From: an uncultured Oleispira sp.
GTDB taxonomy: Bacteria > Pseudomonadota > Gammaproteobacteria > Pseudomonadales > Oceanobacteraceae
Length of the DNA: 32,447 nucleotides
Reading direction: 5' to 3'
Assembly: GCA_913061415.1 (NCBI GenBank)
Contig: CAJXUD010000022.1
Coordinates: forward strand, 1 to 32,447
Part shown: positions 7,940 through 14,587 of the stretch, one piece after another
How the letters are laid out: each line of letters opens with the position of its first letter
Position numbering within the stretch: position 1 is the first letter of the stretch
Made by a program: the position numbers and the translations under genes
The notes under the pieces: model-generated
The model's database searches: none
What the model was told of the DNA's origin: nothing
What the model saw: the letters and a program-made list of their open reading frames with translations, nothing else

Positions 7940-8470
7940 TTTTTATTATAGTTCCATTATTTAGCGCTGAGGTTTGACCATTCTCTGCCATACATCCTCT
8001 GTGCTTTAGTTCATTTTTGTCCAATGTACTGATCGTAGAATAATCTATTCCATGATATATCATTGCCTTTCCTTTATAGTCGCCTAACTAGTTGGCATAT
8101 GTCATGCAAACTACCTGATATTAAGCGCACGACCAATTTTGTTAAGTAACTTGATAGTAGCAATAGTGTACTCATTGCACCAACTTTTATGATATTTAAA
8201 TCAATATTATAATTTCTGAATCCTGCCCTAGGACAGAGAGGCAGCAGCATATCAACCGAATAAACATGTATCATAAATTATCAAATAATTACAACACCAA
8301 AATTTTGACTGCTAGCTCTATTCAGAAGCTAGCTTTATCAGCTATTTCTATGCATTAGCAGAGTATTACATGCCTAGTATTTCTAGTGGCACCCTAAAGT
8401 TTTAGGGTGCCTACCTCATAAATATTCAACTATTCTAGACAATCAAAGCTTGATTGATTTAAGGAAGCAT
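7940..8470. other. Divergent intergenic region between LuxR-type gene and transglycosylase operon
   Basis: It holds the operator/promoter of the transglycosylase operon (8388-8436) and a hairpin GCTAGCT/AGCTAGC at 8311-8333. A 66-codon minus-strand frame at 8074-8274 has no recognisable product or good ribosome site, and I do not call it. The rest is AT-rich and featureless to me. Confidence 0.5.
8388..8436 (+). promoter_or_regulatory. Palindromic operator C and -10 box of the transglycosylase operon
   Basis: This is the best copy of the shared site: GGCACCCTAAA (8388-8398), GT, TTTAGGGTGCC (8401-8411) is a perfect 11+2+11 inverted repeat. TATTCT at 8431-8436 starts 31.5 bp from the centre, predicting a start site near 8442 and placing the dyad at about -42.5, over the -35 region. 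No good -35 hexamer is present, as expected of an activator-dependent promoter. Confidence 0.65.
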
Positions 8471-9565
8471 ATGAAAAAACCTATTTTCATCCCTATCATG
8501 TTATTAATGCTGACATGCAACTCTTTAGCTGATGAGTTTTCAGACTTTCTTAGAGAAAACCAGGAAGGGGTTAAAAAACAACAAGAAAGCTTTGATGCAT
8601 ATAAAGAAGCCTACGTAGCCGAGTACCAGCAGTATAAAGATAGAATCAATAAAGAATGGGATGAAAGTCGAATATCATCACCTAAGAAATGGGTAACCTA
8701 CAGTGATGATTTAAAAACAAGAACTACGGTTAATTATGAAAATAATACAGTAGAAGTAGCAATAAGGACTGATGCTAATCCCACAGCGAAACTGATTGAG
8801 GAACAAATAGAAAAAACACTGAATACAAGTGCCCAAACAGCTGTACAAAAAGACCCTATTATCAATACCATAGAAAAGAAAGCACCTGCAAGCCTAGAGG
8901 GCCTGCTAATGTCTGGTTTAAAAGCGGCAAAGAGTGTCGTAAAAAAAGTAATGTCGACTGCGAGAATGTATATCGATCAAGACTCTCATGGTGAATACGC
9001 AGTTACAACAGTGAAAATGCCAAATGGCTCAGAATCGGCCCGAGCTCGGCAACTTTTTCCTTATGTTAAAAAATATTCTAAAAAATATAACATAAGTTCA
9101 CCTTTAATATTTGCCATCATTAAAACTGAGTCGGCATTCAATCCTTTAGCACAAAGTCATATCCCAGCGTTTGGTCTAATGCAAATTGTTCCTGGAAGTG
9201 CGGGAAAGGATGTCCAAAGAATTGTGTATAAAAAAGACCGAAGACCGACTTCAAAGATGCTATTTAACCCAGAAATTAACATAGAGCATGGCGTTGCATA
9301 CTTGCACATACTGCAAACTCGTTATTTAAAAGGAATTGTTGATAAGCAAACCTTGGAGTATTGCAGTATTGCAGCCTATAACACAGGAGCAGGTAATGTA
9401 GCTCGAGCATTTAACAATACGACCAATATAAAGAAAGCCATCAATAAGATTAATACAATGAGCTCTGCAGAAGTGTATATGGTATTAAGAAAAAATCTTA
9501 AATATGAAGAAGCACGAAACTATCTGTTAAAAGTTCGTAAAAACAAAGAAAAATTCTCAGCATAA
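8471..9565 (+). CDS. MltC-like lytic transglycosylase
   Basis: It would cleave the MurNAc-GlcNAc bond of peptidoglycan in the periplasm. The ATG at 8471 is preferred over the in-frame TTG at 8450 because AAGGAAG sits 4-10 nt upstream and the signal MKKPIFIPIMLLMLTCNSLA begins there. Cleavage after SLA, or lipidation at the cysteine of LTC, are both possible. Residues ~20-105 resemble the MltC N-terminal domain (KKWVTYSDDLKTRTTVNYEN). The SLT domain follows with catalytic Glu220 in AIIKTESAFNP, then HIPAFGLMQIVPGSAGKDV, FNPEINIEHGVAYLHILQTR and IAAYNTGAGNVARAF, a motif order close to E. coli MltC. It is first in a plus-strand run with the next two genes (gaps of 18 and 66 bp) and has palindrome C in its promoter. 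Confidence 0.9.
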   Translation: MKKPIFIPIMLLMLTCNSLADEFSDFLRENQEGVKKQQESFDAYKEAYVAEYQQYKDRINKEWDESRISSPKKWVTYSDDLKTRTTVNYENNTVEVAIRTDANPTAKLIEEQIEKTLNTSAQTAVQKDPIINTIEKKAPASLEGLLMSGLKAAKSVVKKVMSTARMYIDQDSHGEYAVTTVKMPNGSESARARQLFPYVKKYSKKYNISSPLIFAIIKTESAFNPLAQSHIPAFGLMQIVPGSAGKDVQRIVYKKDRRPTSKMLFNPEINIEHGVAYLHILQTRYLKGIVDKQTLEYCSIAAYNTGAGNVARAFNNTTNIKKAINKINTMSSAEVYMVLRKNLKYEEARNYLLKVRKNKEKFSA

Positions 9566-9583
9566 TTAGAGTGATTTATATTA

Positions 9584-10927
9584 ATGATCAGTAATAACTT
9601 TTATATTCAATTGGCTGCGATCACTTTAATGGCTTGCAGTGGGATAAAGCCTGTTACAGAACGCATACAAGATAATATGAGCTGTCAAACAGTTCCCACT
9701 TCGATACCACCTGATTGGGTATTTGGCAACAGCCAGAATATCAAAGATTCGTATTATGGCATAGGCGTTTCAGATGGTTTCGATACTACGTTCAATGCAA
9801 TGAAAAGACTATCTAGAGCAAATGCAGAAGTAGAGCTATCCTCATCCATTGAAGTAAGAATAACCTCTAGATTGAACAGTGATATTCGAGAAGAATCAAA
9901 ATCGACTTCAAATGAGTATAAAAGAACTGTTAATCAAGTCATTAAATCCAATACAGATATGTTGCTTTCTGATGTTGAACTAGACGGAACTTGGTTTAAC
10001 CATGAGACTTGCCAGCTATGGACCAGGGTTAGACTTACTAAGGAATCATTACAAGCATCGCAAAATCAAATGAAATCGATGATTCAAATAAAACTTGAGG
10101 AAGCTGCATCAAATGTAGCTTCGATAAAATCAACAATTGAAAATGATCCGGTTGTGATTTTGAGAAAATCTGGACTAACAACAACATCATATATGAAAGC
10201 ATTAGGACTAGAGATTAATGATAAGGATTTATTTAGCATACTAGATATATACGCGAATTATGGAAATGGAATTACCCCAAATTCTGCATCACATGTTTCT
10301 GGTTATGGTTATAGTGAACCATACCTTTCATTTCAAACCTCGATGTACCAAAAAGCTCAATACTATCCAGTAGCTGGAGTGGCATCTATAATTCAAATGC
10401 TATCTGCCTTCAATAACGACAACGAAAATTTACTAGCTGTTTCCTTAAGGTACATGATTAGAACGAAAGAAGAAGAAATGCCGACAAAAATAATGAATAG
10501 AGCCGATCATGACAGGTGGTATAAGTCTGCTAAATCTATCTTAGATAAAGAAAGTGACAGATTAACTCAGCTACATAAGAAGAATATATCTAGACTATTG
10601 GATAATTATACTTCTAATTTAATAAGTAAAGAGAGATACGAAAAAGAAAATGAAAAACTACAGAATAACATTAGTCAAGATTGGCGAAACCATGATAAAA
10701 AGTACAACGAAATACACTCCCCAAGCAACCAAATAAATGATATGGAAAAATACACAGACCATATTTACGCAATACACTTCGCATCTTGCTATGGAAGCCC
10801 AAAAAACATAAAAACTCTAAAAGAAAATGGTTACCCAATGATGAAGCAGACTAAAAAAGGTTTTTCAGCATTAGATGTAGCAATTTCTTGCAACAACAAT
10901 GATAACATTAATTTTCTCAACCAGTAA
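9584..10927 (+). CDS. LPP20-type lipoprotein with ankyrin-like C-terminus
   Basis: This 447-residue protein starts MISNNFYIQLAAITLMACSG, a signal with lipobox LMAC. Residues ~40-155 match the LPP20 pattern: PPDWVFGN, YYGIGVSDGF, an alanine-spaced helix (NAMKRLSRANAEVELSSSIE) and a strand with WTRVRLTKESL. LPP20-like proteins sit in the outer membrane or periplasm and sometimes assist surface organelles. The middle is charged and helical. The last ~55 residues (IHFASCYGSPKNIKTLKENG, GFSALDVAISCNNNDNINFL) read as one and a half ankyrin repeats, an unusual pairing. The ribosome site (GAGTGA) is modest. It lies 18 bp after the transglycosylase, so it is probably co-transcribed. Confidence 0.75.
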   Translation: MISNNFYIQLAAITLMACSGIKPVTERIQDNMSCQTVPTSIPPDWVFGNSQNIKDSYYGIGVSDGFDTTFNAMKRLSRANAEVELSSSIEVRITSRLNSDIREESKSTSNEYKRTVNQVIKSNTDMLLSDVELDGTWFNHETCQLWTRVRLTKESLQASQNQMKSMIQIKLEEAASNVASIKSTIENDPVVILRKSGLTTTSYMKALGLEINDKDLFSILDIYANYGNGITPNSASHVSGYGYSEPYLSFQTSMYQKAQYYPVAGVASIIQMLSAFNNDNENLLAVSLRYMIRTKEEEMPTKIMNRADHDRWYKSAKSILDKESDRLTQLHKKNISRLLDNYTSNLISKERYEKENEKLQNNISQDWRNHDKKYNEIHSPSNQINDMEKYTDHIYAIHFASCYGSPKNIKTLKENGYPMMKQTKKGFSALDVAISCNNNDNINFLNQ

Positions 10928-10993
10928 TTTTATTCGATGAATATTAATGCCACATATACCTAATACACTACAATTTTCTTAAAGGTTTAAACA

Positions 10994-12559
10994 ATGCCTG
11001 AATCAGTAATTGAACAGCAAGAGTCAAAAGATTTAACTCTTCACAAAGTAACAAATTATGACATATCTAACATATCAACAGACATTATGCAGGTATATCC
11101 AGAGGCAAAAATATATACTGGAACAATAGAAAGTTCTTTCTTATATAAAAGAAGATATAAACAGTCTGGTGACCACTCCACTAATGAGGACCATAGTTAC
11201 TGGTGGATAACCATAAAAACATTCGAGGATAAGTTAGTAAGTTACAATATATCTTCAGAAGACAAGGACGTAGACTCATTAAAAAAAGGAGAGTTGATAA
11301 GTTTCATAATCACTAAACCTGCCTTTCTCACCCGACCTTTAAAAATCAGAAAAGATAAAAAAATAGTCAAAAGCGATGAAATTGCAACAACCTTAATATT
11401 CCATAGAAAAGAAAATGGCTTCTACATCATTAATGATTTTTTAAAACCAACTATAAACAATCCTGGTAAATTATTCGGAATAACCTTTGTGATATTCTTT
11501 GTATTATTAATATTGGATGCTGTTTACCTTCAAAAAGATGGATTAACACAATTCTTTGTAAGCATACTAAAAATGGCAAATATTAATAAAAAAGGAGGAT
11601 TTTCTCTCAGTATTATTATTGGATTATGGATTTTTATTTGGCTATCAATTACCACACTCATTAATAAATACAATATAGCTAAACATGAAAAAACTCAGTT
11701 GCTCTTCAGCATCCTAAAATCAACATCTAAAAAACTTTTGAGTACTTTCTCAGACTTTCAAGTTACTGATAAGGTACCTAGCGGAGTCGAAGGTGGCACC
11801 TCCTCCAGCGACCTGTCTATTGAAGATATTGAAGATTCATTTACTGGCCTAAGAAATTCCAACGAAGATAAATTCATCTTCCGGCATGCTTTATCACCAA
11901 ATGAAAAAGGCTCCACACAGTCAAAAACCTATATAGCAAAAGTTATCAATAAAGATCTATCAGTATCTGCGTCTAAATCAAAAAAATCATATACCCAGAA
12001 AACCACCACCACCTATAGAGATAAACAATTTGGTTATAAAGTAGATGAAAAACATTCATACCGTGATTTCTCTCATACGACTAGATCGTCAATAATAACA
12101 GGGTCAATTGAAGTATTAACCTCTAAACAAGAAATCCTTGAAGTAAATGTTCCAACAGACGCACTCCGCTCTATCGATGTTGGAGATTGGTTATTATTAG
12201 GTGAGGCTCATGCTGATATAGATGGAGATTATTACCATACAAATGAACTTACTTACAATATAAATAAAGACATAAAGACTAAAGTAGTCTCTTTAGCTAG
12301 CTATGGTTCAATTTCAGATTTGAGCAAGGTAATAATGACTTTTGCATTTGGTGCAGTGTTAGCTACGGGCTATTTCACCAATATTGATAGAAATCACCTG
12401 CAGATAGCATTTTTTTCGTTCTTAGGTGGAGTAATTGCTCTATCATGTATAAATATTCTTAGAAACAGATATGAAAAAAATAAATTTTTGAGCGTTTTCA
12501 AAACTGCTTATAAAACCTGCTCAAGAAATAGAAGTGAAATACTAAGGACTATTGATTAG
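10994..12559 (+). CDS. Four-helix membrane protein with two similar halves, function unknown
   Basis: This 521-residue protein has no signal peptide. Predicted membrane helices lie at about 158-178 (LFGITFVIFFVLLILDAVYL), 203-222, 446-463 and 469-489. Each helix pair is preceded by a soluble beta-rich domain ending in a similar way: residues ~38-107 (WWITIKTFEDKLVSYNIS..., LKKGELISF) and ~310-404 (IITGSIEVLTSKQEILEVNV..., IDVGDWLLLG). The protein therefore looks like an internal duplication of [beta domain + two helices]. An AAAGG ribosome site precedes the start. It is third in the transglycosylase run; partnership with that enzyme and the LPP20 lipoprotein is inferred only from order. I do not recognise the family. 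Confidence 0.75.
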   Translation: MPESVIEQQESKDLTLHKVTNYDISNISTDIMQVYPEAKIYTGTIESSFLYKRRYKQSGDHSTNEDHSYWWITIKTFEDKLVSYNISSEDKDVDSLKKGELISFIITKPAFLTRPLKIRKDKKIVKSDEIATTLIFHRKENGFYIINDFLKPTINNPGKLFGITFVIFFVLLILDAVYLQKDGLTQFFVSILKMANINKKGGFSLSIIIGLWIFIWLSITTLINKYNIAKHEKTQLLFSILKSTSKKLLSTFSDFQVTDKVPSGVEGGTSSSDLSIEDIEDSFTGLRNSNEDKFIFRHALSPNEKGSTQSKTYIAKVINKDLSVSASKSKKSYTQKTTTTYRDKQFGYKVDEKHSYRDFSHTTRSSIITGSIEVLTSKQEILEVNVPTDALRSIDVGDWLLLGEAHADIDGDYYHTNELTYNINKDIKTKVVSLASYGSISDLSKVIMTFAFGAVLATGYFTNIDRNHLQIAFFSFLGGVIALSCINILRNRYEKNKFLSVFKTAYKTCSRNRSEILRTID

Positions 12560-12612
12560 TTTATGACCTACTGTACTTTATTAACTCCATTACTATATCG
12601 AGTAGGCCTTTA

Positions 12613-13662
12613 ATGTCAGAGTTATCCACTCAGGATTATAAATTACTTAATTACATCATGAATGCCAACCAATCTCACGAAGGTTGGCAATCTCTACTAA
12701 ATATTTTTCTTGAGCATTTTAAACTGAGCAAGATAAATATATTCATGCTGGATTCTGAATTTAATATTTTATTTCAAGAATGGAGTGGAATACCGCTTAC
12801 GCCTTCAGAAATAGCCGGCTATGTCAATAACACATCCATCGCCGCATGCTCTCATAAGAATACACGGAATAATTCTCACAAGGCCCGATATACCATTGAT
12901 CACACCTTACACCAAGACCACCTAGGCCACGTTCTAATAAAATTTCAACGAGATAATATCCATACTCCATTTACGCAAAATGAAGAAAAACGTTTCACCC
13001 ATATGAGTAAATTCCTGAAGAAAGCCATTGAGCTAAGAATAAAGTTTTCGGATCAAGATAAAAATGAATTACGCATAAAATCCATACTTAATAAACTAAG
13101 GCTACCAGCAAGCTATCTTGATGAGTTTGGAGATATTATTGCTCATAACAATGCTATGGAAAAGTTTATAAAATTTCAAAACTCTCTAAAAATTGAAGAT
13201 AAAAAAATTGTATTATCGAATAAGAAACACAACCATTTATTAGTACATTCTATTTCTAATAGCATGAAAAACTCTGAGGAGATTGAATCGTCGCTTGATT
13301 CTAACGCCTACAGTGTCGCTGTAAGATCTAATGGCGAAAATTTCACTATAGGGGCGTGTAAACTTGCCGAAAAGTCAGCGGATGGTGAAACCCTTTCAGG
13401 GGCTTTACTATATGTGGTATCTCCTGACTTCTTACAGCCAATAAAACCCAGCCAACTTAAGATATTATTTGGCCTAACAGAAGCTGAAGCTCAAGTTTGT
13501 AGTCTATTTGCTAAAAATATGACACTGAAAGAAATTGCAATTCAAGAAAACAAATCAGCAAATACAGTCAGGGAGCAATTACAAAGCTGCTATCTAAAAA
13601 CCAATACAAAAAAACAACTCGAACTCATTAATCTTCTGTCAAGCCTACCATTAGACAATTAA
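12613..13662 (+). CDS. LuxR-family transcription regulator (paralogue 2)
   Basis: This 349-residue protein is built like the regulator at 6803-7939: an N-terminal GAF/PAS-like region (residues ~5-170, with FTQNEEKRFTHMSKFLKKAI), a middle segment (LRLPASYLDEFGDIIAHNNA, ME) and a C-terminal LuxR helix-turn-helix from ~288 (LTEAEAQVCSLFAKNMTLKE, IAIQENKSANTVREQLQSCY). It starts 53 bp after the membrane-protein gene and may be its last operon partner; a CCTACT/AGTAGG dyad in that gap could form a hairpin over the ribosome site. Being downstream of palindrome C, it could feed back on the regulon. Its stop overlaps the stop of the opposing truncated gene. Confidence 0.85.
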   Translation: MSELSTQDYKLLNYIMNANQSHEGWQSLLNIFLEHFKLSKINIFMLDSEFNILFQEWSGIPLTPSEIAGYVNNTSIAACSHKNTRNNSHKARYTIDHTLHQDHLGHVLIKFQRDNIHTPFTQNEEKRFTHMSKFLKKAIELRIKFSDQDKNELRIKSILNKLRLPASYLDEFGDIIAHNNAMEKFIKFQNSLKIEDKKIVLSNKKHNHLLVHSISNSMKNSEEIESSLDSNAYSVAVRSNGENFTIGACKLAEKSADGETLSGALLYVVSPDFLQPIKPSQLKILFGLTEAEAQVCSLFAKNMTLKEIAIQENKSANTVREQLQSCYLKTNTKKQLELINLLSSLPLDN

Positions 13663-13994
13663 TTCATCCGAGGAGCCTGACTCTGCGGATGCCATTCCCA
13701 CCATTCTTGCTGCCCTTCTTCGGTTTCATCCTTTTTCTTCACCGCATCCCAGGTCACAAAGTAGTCAGGATTTTCGGTATCAATATGGTGCTCAGCATTT
13801 TTATAATGCCCTTTAGGCGCGATAAACCAAGCATCTAATGAAGCAGGAATATGGAAGTTCGGCGTACCTTTGTTTCCAGAATCAGTCTTCTTGCCTTTCT
13901 CTGCGCCTTCAATTGAGTCGAGTTTAACGGTAATGCCTTCTTCCTTATACACAGTGATAACGGTACTGCATACTGAGCTTGCTTTAAAAGATCG
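13659..13994 (-). pseudogene. 3' fragment of an unrecognised gene at the island edge
   Basis: The frame is open from 13994, with a GTG at 13952 as first usable start, to a stop at 13661-13659 that overlaps the LuxR-type gene's stop. The product (TVITVYKEEGITVKLDSIEG, then NFHIPASLDAWFIAPKGHYK and ending WEWHPQSQAPRMN) has tryptophan- and charge-rich features of a real protein C-terminus, and its base composition is visibly less AT-rich than the island. I do not recognise the family. No ribosome site or plausible N-terminus is present, so I treat it as truncated. A genuine small protein from the GTG is possible. Confidence 0.45.
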
Positions 13995-14149
13995 CTATTG
14001 GTATTGATGTAGCTTAGGCCGATCAAACAGGTTTTATTTACTACATCTTAAATTTTCATAATCTTTCTATTCCAAAATACATCAATTACTACGTTCTAAC
14101 TTGTAGTTACTTATATGACGATCAGTGTGACTATTTTTTCTAGTTATCC

Positions 14150-14184
14150 ACAAAAAAGGTGGGCAATGCCCACCCTTCTTTTTA
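14150..14184. terminator. Strong bidirectional intrinsic terminator
   Basis: An A-run precedes a perfect stem, GGTGGGC (14158-14164) and GCCCACC (14168-14174), with a 3-nt loop and then CTTCTTTTT. The same structure reads as a terminator on the minus strand, where it would end transcription of the small membrane protein gene at 14211-14456. Confidence 0.8.
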
Positions 14185-14189
14185 CGACT

Positions 14190-14456
14190 TTCTATTACTA
14201 AACTTGCTTCTTAAATTGGCGACTCATCGCCTAGTGATGATGACAAGCTGGCACAACACCTACTTGAGCATATCAGCCAAACCAACATCACGGGCGTGTT
14301 GTTCAAAGCCTTTGTTCTTCCAGAAGAATGACCTGGCTTAGTCGTTGGAATCACTAGAATGTAGAACAAAGCACGGCCGATTAATAAACTCACGATCACG
14401 GATGGCGCTGCACCTAAGGCAACTGGCACACCTGAAATATTTAATAGATCAACCAT
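14190..14456 (-). pseudogene. Small membrane protein gene, frameshifted
   Basis: From the ATG at 14456 the frame reads MVDLLNISGVPVALGAAPSV then IVSLLIGRALFYILVIPTT, one membrane helix. After KPG the sensible sequence continues in another frame (SFFWKNKGFEQHARDVGLAD, ML), and after a second shift as VGVVPACHHH followed by a stop near 14230. Two small indels therefore break an otherwise family-like 75-80 residue protein. The uninterrupted frame instead continues with unrelated residues (HSSGRTKALNN...) to 14211. I do not know the family's function. Sequencing error is an alternative to real decay. Confidence 0.5.
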
Positions 14457-14587
14457 AGTGCATTAACTGTTAGTCTCAACCACAACAGGATCGTTTAATT
14501 TGACTCGAATAGAGGCTTTGCAAGCCCCTATCCTTTTTTTCGCGGAAACCAATTTTTACTGCAGGCTTACTTTAAAGAATATATTGA

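Noticed and set aside
8074-8274. 66-codon minus-strand frame in the divergent intergenic region
   Set aside because: No ribosome site, no recognisable motif, and it lies between two promoters. It could be a remnant, but nothing supports a product.
13835-14026. 63-codon minus-strand frame overlapping the gene fragment at the island edge
   Set aside because: Only the adjacent frame gives protein-like sequence over most of the length; no ATG with a ribosome site.
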